Assembly: GCA_937921995.1 (NCBI GenBank)
Contig: CAKZVF010000055.1
Span: 1 to 64,000, forward strand
Source of the DNA: an uncultured Pirellulaceae bacterium
GTDB lineage: Bacteria > Planctomycetota > Planctomycetia > Pirellulales > Pirellulaceae
DNA: 64,000 nucleotides
Reading direction: 5' to 3'
The position numbers and the translations under genes are program-made. This document shows, one piece after another, positions 56,094 through 64,000 of this stretch (position 1 is the stretch's first letter; each line of letters begins with the position of its first letter). The notes below the pieces were generated by a model that saw only the letters and a list, made by a program, of their open reading frames with translations, was not told where the DNA came from and did not search any database.

Positions 56094-56176
56094 TAGTGCC
56101 GGTTCCTGCCGGCCGATTGTGTGATTTACCGGTGGCAGGTGTCTGACGATCGGCTCGGCCGGTGGGAACCGGCCCT
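56094..56176. repeat. Inverted repeat, family C, copy 4
   Basis: GTGCCGGTTCCTGCCGGCC on the left and GGCCGGTGGGAACCGGCCCT on the right, each self-complementary at its tip, across about 40 bases. It lies upstream of the YeiH-type gene. Confidence 0.8.
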
Positions 56177-56220
56177 AATTGTGGTGACCGGTCTTACATG
56201 TGGTGATCGTTCAATGGAAC

Positions 56221-56249
56221 TGCCGGACTCGGGGCCTCGTCCACTACGG
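56221..56249. repeat. Single right arm of family A
   Basis: TGCCGGACTCGGGGCCTCGT then CCACTACGG, the family-A right arm without its partner. A second such arm lies at 56381, on the other side of the family B palindrome. Confidence 0.65.
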
Positions 56250-56266
56250 TGGTTGTGAGTATCACT

Positions 56267-56338
56267 GTTTAACGGCAAGCCGGAAGGCGTCGGTGTTTGG
56301 TGGTGCAAACGCGGTCGCCTGCCGGCTAGTCGTTAAAC
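56267..56338. repeat. Palindromic element, family B, copy 3
   Basis: A 72-base palindrome from GTTTAACGGCAAGCCGG to CGGCTAGTCGTTAAAC. Copy 3 of the family also seen at 9938 and 37845. It lies between two single family-A arms. Confidence 0.88.
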
Positions 56339-56380
56339 ATTTTGGTTTTCTGTTTTGCGGATTTTGAGTTTAATGGAAGT

Positions 56381-56407
56381 GCCGGACTCATGGCCTCGTC
56401 CACTACC
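56381..56407. repeat. Family A right arm overlapping the stop of the metallopeptidase gene
   Basis: GTGCCGGACTCATGGCCTCG then TCCACTACC, the same arm as at 56221. The TAG within its GTAGTGG tip (minus strand) is the stop codon of the gene at 56403. Confidence 0.75.
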
Positions 56408-57224
56408 GTTTCAATTTTTGCAGGTGCTCTAGCAACCGTTGGTTAGGGTCGTGGACCAGATGGTGAACTTTCGCGGTCCAAGCGACGCCCGTTTTGTTTT
56501 GATAGCGCTGCATTTGCGAACGCACCAGCGCCGCGGTGTGATCCTCGGACAATAAAAAGTGTGTCCACAGCCACGCTTCGGCGTAATCCGTCTGCGTCAA
56601 CTTCGTCGGGTCGTACAAACTCTCCATCCGCCCCAGCGATGGCGTCCATGACGCTTGTTCGAATGCCTCGGACAAATGTTGAACGTGAGCCCAATTTAAT
56701 CCATCGGTCCCAGGGCCGACTTCGAAATACTCGGCCAGCCCTTCGTCAATCCAAAGCGGCAACGATGGCGCGACGCTATGCAGGTAACCGTGCGTCACCT
56801 CGTGCCGCAGATCCTCTGCGGCGCGGTCTCCCCAAACGGCGTAAACGTTCAGCATCGAATCGCTCTTCACAAAGAACGCGCGTCGATCGGCAAACGCTGC
56901 ATTGGACTTCGACATGAAATTGCCGAACGAATCTCGGTCACGGAAAAGATAGACGTCGATCGGAATCCGAGCAAAAGAAAACGTCAGCCCGGTTAACTCA
57001 GCCAGTCTCAGCTTCTGATCGCCCAACTCTTCAATCAGCGGGTGGTCCAACGGCAACGCAAAATCTGAATGGATGCGCAGTTCGTCGCTGGCGATAATCT
57101 CATTGTCGTCGAATCCGCGACCAACCATCGGTGAACTGCAACCAACGAAGCTTTGGCAACTCGCAACCACCAAAAAGCAGCCAATGACAATGCATTGTTT
57201 CAAATTGGCAGGGGAAAGTTTCAA
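56403..57224 (-). CDS. Putative secreted zinc metallopeptidase (HExxH, MA-like)
   Basis: 273 residues from TTG 57224. The lipoprotein-like signal (CIVIGCFLVVASCQSFVGC) suggests membrane attachment. The central LRHEVTHGYLHSVAPSLPLWIDEGLAEYFE has HExxH with a downstream EGLAEYFE: the gluzincin arrangement in which the second Glu is the third metal ligand. About 100 N-terminal residues form a mixed alpha/beta part (IPIDVYLFRDRDSFGNFM), as in DUF1570-type peptidases. The stop codon lies inside a family-A repeat, so the C-terminus may have been set by that insertion. Substrate unknown. Confidence 0.8.
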   Translation of the reverse strand: MKLSPANLKQCIVIGCFLVVASCQSFVGCSSPMVGRGFDDNEIIASDELRIHSDFALPLDHPLIEELGDQKLRLAELTGLTFSFARIPIDVYLFRDRDSFGNFMSKSNAAFADRRAFFVKSDSMLNVYAVWGDRAAEDLRHEVTHGYLHSVAPSLPLWIDEGLAEYFEVGPGTDGLNWAHVQHLSEAFEQASWTPSLGRMESLYDPTKLTQTDYAEAWLWTHFLLSEDHTAALVRSQMQRYQNKTGVAWTAKVHHLVHDPNQRLLEHLQKLKR

Positions 57225-57444
57225 TTTTTGAAATCAATCTGAGAAAAGAAATTTTGCAAAAACACGACGCAGGCCGGACGTGACCACGATCGAATACAGT
57301 AGCAAATATTGTCGTTTCCCAGAACATCAATGCGCAGCGGCACGTTCTTCTTGGAGCGTAGCACTCCTTCGCATTTTGATCGAAAATCACTAACATACGT
57401 TCCGGCAGTTCACTCACCAGTTCACCCAGAGTCACCTTCGGTCG

Positions 57445-59880
57445 ATGTCATCGTCTTCGCCTAAAATTGAAAGCACCAACATTCGGCGGCTGCTGTCAGC
57501 GGTGCGATGGCGCATCCGATGGTTGGTGTTGCTGGAGGGGATCGCACTGGCGTTGATTTGCTTCGTGGTGCTGTTTTGGATTGCGCTGGCTGCGGATTAC
57601 CTGCCGGTCAAATTTGGATTCGAGGAACTTTCCAAGACCGCCCGGACGATTATCTTGGCCGTCAGCGGTTTGGCCCTGCTGGTTATCTTTTATTCTACGA
57701 TTCTCAAACGCATTTTTGTCTCGCTTCACGATCGCAGTTTGTCGTTGCTGGTCGAACAGAAGCACCCCCAGTTCGCCGAAAGTTTGATCACGACCGTTGA
57801 ATTCGAATCCGGCAAGAGCGAGCTAAGTCAGCAACCGTCCTTGCTGGAATTATCGCGCGAGAAAGCCAACCGGCTGGCCGCCGACGTCGACGCGCAATCG
57901 GTGCTCAATGATTCGCATGTGCGGCGATACGTTTACGGGGCAGGCATCGCGCTGCTGTCGCTGATTGTTTTTGCGATTGCCAGCCCGACGGCGGTGCGGA
58001 CGGCGTTCGCGCGGTTGTATGTGCTGGATCAGCAACGGTGGCAGCGCGAGAGCCAACTGCAGTGGGTGGCTTTGAAAGCAGAGTATGATGCGCCTGTTTC
58101 GGGTATCCCCGAATTCGACCAGCCCATCGCCCCGATCGAAGCCCCCCCCGGGCAGCCGACGACGCTACGCGTGGCCAAGGGGACGACGCTGAATCTGACG
58201 ATCAGAGCGCGGTCATCCGACCGGCTACCAACCGGCAACGCGCCGCCCAAAAAACTGCCTCGGTCGTGCAAACTTCACTTCGAAACCGCTGACGGTAATT
58301 ACGGCAGCCAAACACTGAACAAAGCCGGCGGCGTTCGTGAGGGTTGGCAGACGTACCGTTTACAAGGTGCTCCGCTGTCTGCCATGACCAAGGACCTTTC
58401 TTTCTCGATACTCGGCGGAGATTTTCGCTTGGGCCCGTACCGCATCTCTGTCGTTGATGAACCGATCGTCACCCAAACGGAGCTGGACTGCGAGTTTCCC
58501 AAATACATGCAAGACGAAAACTCGATGCGGGGCAGCGCTCGAACGATTTCGTGGCTGGGGAAAACTGAATTGCCGTTTGGGACTGAGATCAACATGCGTG
58601 TCGCCTGTAGTAAGCCACTTCAAAAGGTCTACGTCGTGGACAACCAATCCGCTGGCGATGATGACTCCGACGAAACAGACGCAGCCGAACCGGCCTATCA
58701 GATGGCCACGATCACGGATACAGGGTTCGAATTCGCCATCGACGAATTGGTAGACTCAACCGCGATTCAGTTTTACATGGTCGACACCGACGGCATTTTG
58801 TCTCAGACGCCACACACGGTGTCCATTTCACCCATCGCCGATCAACCGCCGGTTGTGGAAGCGGTTTTGGTCGGAATCGGATCCTCGATCACGCCCAGCG
58901 CGGTCCTGCCGATTCGGGGAACGGTTGAAGACGACTACGATGTCGACGCGGTGTGGATGGAAATAGAAACGCCCGTCACCGATACGCTGCGCACCGACGT
59001 TGCGTTCACTAGAGCCGGTGATTTGGAAGCCAGTTTTGATTTCCAAGAGATGGCGATGATGGAAGGCGGGTTTGTGCTGCCGACGTCGGGGGCTGAGATT
59101 TCTTTGGTGACCAAGGCGTCGGATCGTTTTGATCTGGGTGACCGAGCGCACGTCGGGATCGGCGACGCCTATACCTTAACCGTGGTTTCGGCAGCCGAAT
59201 TACTGCAGATTTTGGAGCAGTTGGAAGTCGGTCAACGGAAACGGTTGGAGCTGATTTTCAACGAGGTCTCAGACGTGCGGGAATATCTGATTCGCACTCG
59301 CAAACAGAACCAGCGTTCACCGATCGAACTCCAACCGGGCGAAACCTCTGCGTCCGCCAGCCCAGACGTCGCCGACGATTCTGACCAGCACACACAGCAG
59401 CGGAACGACCTCCGCAAATTGTTTGCTCAACGTGCTATTTTGCAGATCGACAAATCTTCCAAGGAGATCATTGGCGTTGCGGAATCGTTTGACGACATTC
59501 GGTTGCAGTTGATCAACAATCGCGTTGATTCCGAAGACCGAAAAATTCGATTGGCGAAGAAGATCGTGGCACCCTTGCGCCAGATCCCCGCCGGCGTGAT
59601 GACGGAGTTGCGTGCGGTGGTGACGCAACTAGAAAACGCCCTGCAGCCGCAGATGAATGAATCGACCGATGCCAACACCTTCGGCCTGACCGAATCTGCG
59701 ATTCAGTTGACCGACAAAACGCTGATCGCGATCGACGACGTGCTGTCGATCTTGGTCAAGTACGAAACACAGAACGAGTTGCTGGACATCGTTCGCCGGA
59801 TGATCGCCGAACAAGAAGAGTTGCTGGACCAGACCAAGAAACTGCGTCAACGCGAAGCGTTTGATGATCTTTTTGAGTAG
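57445..59880 (+). CDS. Large planctomycete membrane protein, DUF4175-like
   Basis: 811 residues. Three N-terminal helices (LVLLEGIALALICFVVLFW, IILAVSGLALLVIFYST, YGAGIALLSLIVFAIA) are followed by a 600-residue region probably outside the membrane: beta-sandwich domains (EAPPGQPTTLRVAKGTTLNLTIRARS; DEPIVTQTELDCEFPKYMQDEN) and a C-terminal helical part (QRKRLELIFNEVSDVREYL; ADQ-rich; LDIVRRMIAEQEELLDQTKKL). This order is that of planctomycete proteins related to DUF4175, function unknown. It ends 260 bases before the giant surface protein. Confidence 0.75.
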   Translation: MSSSSPKIESTNIRRLLSAVRWRIRWLVLLEGIALALICFVVLFWIALAADYLPVKFGFEELSKTARTIILAVSGLALLVIFYSTILKRIFVSLHDRSLSLLVEQKHPQFAESLITTVEFESGKSELSQQPSLLELSREKANRLAADVDAQSVLNDSHVRRYVYGAGIALLSLIVFAIASPTAVRTAFARLYVLDQQRWQRESQLQWVALKAEYDAPVSGIPEFDQPIAPIEAPPGQPTTLRVAKGTTLNLTIRARSSDRLPTGNAPPKKLPRSCKLHFETADGNYGSQTLNKAGGVREGWQTYRLQGAPLSAMTKDLSFSILGGDFRLGPYRISVVDEPIVTQTELDCEFPKYMQDENSMRGSARTISWLGKTELPFGTEINMRVACSKPLQKVYVVDNQSAGDDDSDETDAAEPAYQMATITDTGFEFAIDELVDSTAIQFYMVDTDGILSQTPHTVSISPIADQPPVVEAVLVGIGSSITPSAVLPIRGTVEDDYDVDAVWMEIETPVTDTLRTDVAFTRAGDLEASFDFQEMAMMEGGFVLPTSGAEISLVTKASDRFDLGDRAHVGIGDAYTLTVVSAAELLQILEQLEVGQRKRLELIFNEVSDVREYLIRTRKQNQRSPIELQPGETSASASPDVADDSDQHTQQRNDLRKLFAQRAILQIDKSSKEIIGVAESFDDIRLQLINNRVDSEDRKIRLAKKIVAPLRQIPAGVMTELRAVVTQLENALQPQMNESTDANTFGLTESAIQLTDKTLIAIDDVLSILVKYETQNELLDIVRRMIAEQEELLDQTKKLRQREAFDDLFE

Positions 59881-60140
59881 CCAAGAGCTCGGTCTTTACA
59901 TCCGGTGTGCATCAAGCAGTTCGTCGGGGCCGTTTCGCCAAACGAACGGGAAAACCAATGTTTTCAGCCGCTCAATCTAACGAATCCCCAAGTCAGCAAA
60001 CGTCACTCCGAGCTTGATCGCTACAGACTGCCTGATTGCTCTTCCCGCCGTCACTGAGTTTTCCTTCAAAATCGTTGCAATTGACAACCATTTGATTAAG
60101 TTTAACTCGTTTTAAATTTGCAAATCTGAGGGGATGATCA

Positions 60141-63100
60141 ATGAATCGCAAAAAAATTGCGCAACGAGCGAAACTAAATTTCGAGAAATTGGAGGACCGA
60201 AAGTTACTGGCGGCAGTAACCAGCACGAGCGAGATAGTACCTTTTGGGGACTTGAATTACGGAGGCCGTTTCGGGTCTGGTGTTGATATTTCTGGCGACT
60301 TCGCTGTGATCTCTGCTCGCCCGGCAAGCAACGGCGGAGTTTCTGCGAGTTCTGACGGAGGCGAAGTATTTCTTTACCAACGAGATGACCAAGGGAATAC
60401 CGATCCCCTCGACGACCAATGGTCCGAACTCGTCCAACTCCCTCGCCCAGAAGAAATCAATGCTTGGGGAGACAGCGTCGCGATTGATGGCAACCGTTTG
60501 GCCGTTTCGGCCTACGAAAAAGTTTTCATCTACGACTTTGATGGGACATCATGGAACTTAAGCGCGTCGGTTGAATCCCCCTCCGCGAGCCTCGATTTCC
60601 AATACTTCGGCACAGAGGTCGACTTGTCCGGCGAAACATTAGCGGTCGCAACTCCTAACGCCACTAGTGGCGGTCGGGTCGATGTTTTCAAACTTGATGC
60701 TGGCAACTGGAACCTTGAAACATCTTTTGAAGAAACCGCTGCCGGTGCCAATCAGACAGCGAACAATCTGACTGTTGAGGGGGATACTATTTCGTTTATC
60801 TCCCGAGCCATTGGCGAAACGTCATTTTCTGGTTCTGTTTACGCTCGCGACGCGTCTGGCCAATGGCAACAAGCGTTGTTGTTCCTCGATTCAAACCAAA
60901 CCGTCAACATCGACTTAAATAGTGGGGGCAATGAATTAGTTGTAGGCGCTAACGGAAATCTGGAAACCTACGTGCGTCAATCGGACGGTAGCTTCGCACA
61001 AGCAGAGCTCGTAACGACCTACGGGATTCAGTCTGGCGAACTGACCATTGATGGCGATATCATTGTCAGCCGAAGCGGAAGTAATGGTGTAGCAACTAGG
61101 GTTTTTTATAGAGACGCAGGTGGTCAGTGGAATTTTGATTCCACCCGTGCTATTATCAACAATCAAGGGCAAAACGCCTTTGCAATCGACGGCAACACAA
61201 TCCTGGAAGGAGATCAAACGTTCGCCAATGATTACGGCCGGGCTACGTTCACCGCAGTGGATCCATTGACGTCAGAAACCACGGAACTAGTGTCCGTCCG
61301 ACCACAAGCAGATTTTGGTTTTGGAGCTAATGCACGTGGGTTTTTCGGACGCTCCACTGCAGTTGGTGATGGCTTTGTTGCCGTGTCGAGCTACAACAGA
61401 GCCACAACTGATGATCAGGGGCGTGTTGGTTTTGTCACGATCTACACGCGCGATGATCAAGGAACCAACGACAACTCAGATGATACCTATACCTATTTTG
61501 GGCAGGTGGAAGCCGAACCGGACGCCGATTCCTTCGGCATTATGATTGACGCTCAGGGGGATGAGCTATACGTACGATCAAGAGAAAATCTGTTTGTTTA
61601 CCAATTCGATGGGACGGATTTCAGTCTCCAGCAAACGTTAAGCTTCGGAAATGTTCGATTTAACGGGCTGACCCACCAGTTTCGTGTAGATGGTGACGCA
61701 ATGGTGATCACCAACACTAGAACAGTCTTCGACGTCGCCGCAGACGCCACTATTTTGGAGAGAGTTGGCGGACAATGGCAGGTCACGGCTGAGTTTGCAT
61801 TTGAAGACTTGTTGACAGCTGTTGGAGATGGTTTTTCCGACGAATTTATAGATGTTGATATATCGGGAGATCGAGTTCTTCTTGCATCCCAAAAAGACGA
61901 GGCTGTCGTGCTTGCCAAGGACGCCGGCGGTAACTGGTCAGCTCAGCAAACGCTTTCACTTCCATTTCTGAGACACGGGACAATTGATGGTGATCGGATT
62001 GTGTTGGGTACCAATGATGAATTGCACTTCTATCAATTCGACGGAACTTCCTTTGCACTGACGCAGACCGAATCGGTACCTTTGGCTGAAGCTACGGCGT
62101 CACGTGACCTCGAACTGCGTGGAGATCAACTCGTTTCAGTGACTCATTCACAGCAGTTACAAGCCTTAGTCACCACATTATGGGGTAACAATGGCAGCCA
62201 ATGGGGCGTGTCATCTAATGAGCTAGAGACTCAAGGAGCTGAAAATTACAGATTTATTCACATTGACTTGGTGGGAGATGAGTTACTCATCGGCACAAAT
62301 CGAGGAACAGGCATTGCGTTTGTTAAAACTATCGGAAACCAAATTTCAGTTGCCCAAGACGCCACCTTTGACTTGAGCGAGGACAGTCCAACGGGTACGG
62401 TCGTTGGATCTGTGGAAGCGTTTGATTCAGATTTCGAAGATGCGACGACGATCACGATTGTCTCTGGCAACGAAGCGGGCGTTTTTGCGATTGATTCCGA
62501 TGGTCAAATCACTGTCGCTGACGCGTCGCAATTAGATTTTGACTCGACCAACCAGTACTTTCTCGAGTATCAAATCAGTGACGGCCAAGCGACAGCAACT
62601 GCGTCTGTGACGGTCAACATCATCGACGTCCAATCGCCTGCCACAATCGGTGGCGACTTAAACTTAACCACCACCGAAGATGCCAGAGTCTCCGGAGCGC
62701 TTACCATCAGCGATCCCGATGGAGCAGCTGAAGAAGCCTTTCTTTTCGGACTTCGTACTGATGGCATTTATGGTCGGTTCAACATGAGTGCACAGGGCGA
62801 TTGGACTTACACTCCGTCGTCATCAAACCCTCTTACCCAAGGACTGCGAGAAGGTGAAGTTGTCACTGAGACATTCACGGTGGGCTCGATAGATGGAACT
62901 TCAGCAGAAGTTGTTGTAACGATAATTGGGGTCAACGATCAAGCAACCTTTCCCAACGTTATCCCCGTCTCGGTCGACGAAGACGCAACAGCGCCCATAA
63001 CAGGACAAATCACAGTCGTTGATCGTGACGCAGGAGAATCTGAGATTGTTGCCAGCCAGCAGGTAGGAAGCTTGGGAACATTTGAGATCAACGCCGATGG

Positions 63101-64000
63101 ACAGTGGAACTATACAGTTGACAATGCGGCGGCCGATTCACTTCGGGACGGCGAAGACTTCGGAGACTTTTTCATCGTAACTTCACTTGATGGAACTGAA
63201 CAGGATTTTCTTGTCAGCGTTATCGGTGTCAACGATTCAGCCATTATTTCTGGCATCCAGTCCGGGACTACTGACGAAGACGCAACGGCGCCCATCCAAG
63301 GGCAGTTAAATGTAATCGACGTTGAGGATGGCCAATCACGCTTCGTAGCCGACTCGTTCTTTGGAGAATTTGGAACGCTCGATATTGATTTCAATGGAAA
63401 TTGGGATTACGTGCTCGATAACGCTTTGGTGCAAGATCTGGTAGATGGAGAGTCGGTCGTCGACAACTTTACCGTTTCAACAGTAGACGGTACCACTATC
63501 GAGGTGACCGTCACCATTTCAGGAAACAATGATGTTGCTACGTTCGTTGGAACAACTACCGGCACGACCACCGAAGATGCGACGACGGATGTTACGGGCA
63601 CGGTTACAGTAAGCGATGTCGACTCTGGACAGCAGGCAGTACAAACCCAATCCAACGTTACGGGTAACTACGGCACCTTCAGTGTCGATGCTAACGGTGT
63701 CTGGACGTTTGAAATCGACAATGCGGCAGTGCAGGGACTCGATGAGGGACAATCCGTCACCGACACTTTCAATGTCGTGTCTCTTGATGACTCTGCAACG
63801 GTCGCGATCACTGTCACCATCACTGGAATCACTGACGAAACACCAGTAACGGAAGACCCCAACTTTGTTGAAGCTAACGTGAACGATTGGGGCAGTGGAT
63901 TTCAGGTCACGTACGACTACACCGTTACCGAAGACTCGATCCTGGACGGCAACCTCCAGGCGTGGATCATCGACAGCGGTTACTCAGGGCCAGGAACCCT
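60141..64000 (+). CDS. Giant surface protein: LEPR-type leader, propeller-like repeats, cadherin and VCBS domains (incomplete at right edge)
   Basis: 1286 residues lie in the window and the frame is open to base 64000. The ATG at 60141 has TGAGGGG ahead. The leader RAKLNFEKLEDRKLLAA is the planctomycete LEPR-like motif. Residues ~25-730 are repeated WD/Kelch-like strands with the pattern (V/I)xGDxxVI/L...VYQFDG or FYQFDG, as in FG-GAP-like proteins (FGSGVDISGDFAVISA, YGTxVDLSGETLAVAT). About 735-830 is a cadherin domain (FDLSEDSPTGTVVGSVEAFDSD), and from ~830 tandem VCBS repeats (TTEDARVSGALTISD; SVDEDATAPITGQITVVD; TTDEDATAPIQGQLNVID; TTEDATTDVTGTVTVSD). The last residues WGSGFQVTYDYTVTED resemble a CBM2 start. 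An adhesin or matrix protein. Confidence 0.9.
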   Translation, partial: MNRKKIAQRAKLNFEKLEDRKLLAAVTSTSEIVPFGDLNYGGRFGSGVDISGDFAVISARPASNGGVSASSDGGEVFLYQRDDQGNTDPLDDQWSELVQLPRPEEINAWGDSVAIDGNRLAVSAYEKVFIYDFDGTSWNLSASVESPSASLDFQYFGTEVDLSGETLAVATPNATSGGRVDVFKLDAGNWNLETSFEETAAGANQTANNLTVEGDTISFISRAIGETSFSGSVYARDASGQWQQALLFLDSNQTVNIDLNSGGNELVVGANGNLETYVRQSDGSFAQAELVTTYGIQSGELTIDGDIIVSRSGSNGVATRVFYRDAGGQWNFDSTRAIINNQGQNAFAIDGNTILEGDQTFANDYGRATFTAVDPLTSETTELVSVRPQADFGFGANARGFFGRSTAVGDGFVAVSSYNRATTDDQGRVGFVTIYTRDDQGTNDNSDDTYTYFGQVEAEPDADSFGIMIDAQGDELYVRSRENLFVYQFDGTDFSLQQTLSFGNVRFNGLTHQFRVDGDAMVITNTRTVFDVAADATILERVGGQWQVTAEFAFEDLLTAVGDGFSDEFIDVDISGDRVLLASQKDEAVVLAKDAGGNWSAQQTLSLPFLRHGTIDGDRIVLGTNDELHFYQFDGTSFALTQTESVPLAEATASRDLELRGDQLVSVTHSQQLQALVTTLWGNNGSQWGVSSNELETQGAENYRFIHIDLVGDELLIGTNRGTGIAFVKTIGNQISVAQDATFDLSEDSPTGTVVGSVEAFDSDFEDATTITIVSGNEAGVFAIDSDGQITVADASQLDFDSTNQYFLEYQISDGQATATASVTVNIIDVQSPATIGGDLNLTTTEDARVSGALTISDPDGAAEEAFLFGLRTDGIYGRFNMSAQGDWTYTPSSSNPLTQGLREGEVVTETFTVGSIDGTSAEVVVTIIGVNDQATFPNVIPVSVDEDATAPITGQITVVDRDAGESEIVASQQVGSLGTFEINADGQWNYTVDNAAADSLRDGEDFGDFFIVTSLDGTEQDFLVSVIGVNDSAIISGIQSGTTDEDATAPIQGQLNVIDVEDGQSRFVADSFFGEFGTLDIDFNGNWDYVLDNALVQDLVDGESVVDNFTVSTVDGTTIEVTVTISGNNDVATFVGTTTGTTTEDATTDVTGTVTVSDVDSGQQAVQTQSNVTGNYGTFSVDANGVWTFEIDNAAVQGLDEGQSVTDTFNVVSLDDSATVAITVTITGITDETPVTEDPNFVEANVNDWGSGFQVTYDYTVTEDSILDGNLQAWIIDSGYSGPGT

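Noticed and set aside
1..64000. CRISPR array
   Set aside because: The repeats present are inverted and scattered, not regularly spaced direct repeats, and no cas gene is seen.
1..64000. tRNA or rRNA genes
   Set aside because: I found no TTC-loop plus acceptor-stem pattern in the intergenic regions; a tRNAscan run would settle this.

Overview
The window reads as chromosomal DNA of a planctomycete of the Pirellulaceae type. The evidence is the two large surface proteins that open with the planctomycete LEPR-like leader (FEKLEDRKLLAA at 60141 and FEEFEKRLVMSA in the gene ending at 38045), a PEP-CTERM protein, several dockerin-like or FNGDG-type calcium-loop tails, two sulfotransferases, a Tat-exported Gfo/Idh/MocA oxidoreductase, a GH29 fucosidase, and many planctomycete-type hypothetical proteins. 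Genus and species cannot be fixed from the sequence alone.

Layout. 0-6.9 kb: the 5' end of an ISL3-type transposase runs off the left edge, followed by an exopolysaccharide locus (Alg8-like synthase, Alg44-like membrane-fusion protein and a divergent TolC/NodT-type outer-membrane factor), then a small zinc-finger membrane protein and a Crp/Fnr regulator. 7.5-16.7 kb: secreted and small hypothetical proteins, a GH29 fucosidase, a GNAT acetyltransferase, and a toxin-antitoxin pair whose toxin is broken by a stop codon. 16.9-21.5 kb: a complete four-gene sugar ABC importer of the YtfQ-YtfR-YtfT-YjfF type. 22-33.4 kb: an RNase H-like protein, glycogen branching enzyme, a Pro/Gln-rich outer-membrane-like protein, two sulfotransferases, an S4-domain protein, a PAS-GAF-receiver protein and RsgA. 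33.5-47 kb: a secreted GH10 protein with an altered active site, ProC, a subtilase, a Tat oxidoreductase, a PIG-L deacetylase, a DEDDh exonuclease and an aquaporin. 47-64 kb: a predicted 31-residue secreted peptide, a FlgI-like/HEAT fusion, SMC, a YeiH-type transporter, a metallopeptidase, a large membrane protein and the first ~1286 residues of a giant VCBS/cadherin-type surface protein that continues beyond the window.

How it works together. Most recognisable functions concern the cell surface and carbohydrates: polymer synthesis and export, sulfation, fucose and xylan-type glycan cleavage, sugar import, glycogen branching, and large adhesin-like proteins. Housekeeping genes (smc, proC, rsgA, glgB) are scattered between them, so this is ordinary chromosome rather than an island. 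The intergenic spaces carry at least five families of palindromic or inverted-repeat elements, which account for most of the long gene-free stretches; one of them supplies the stop codon of a neighbouring gene.
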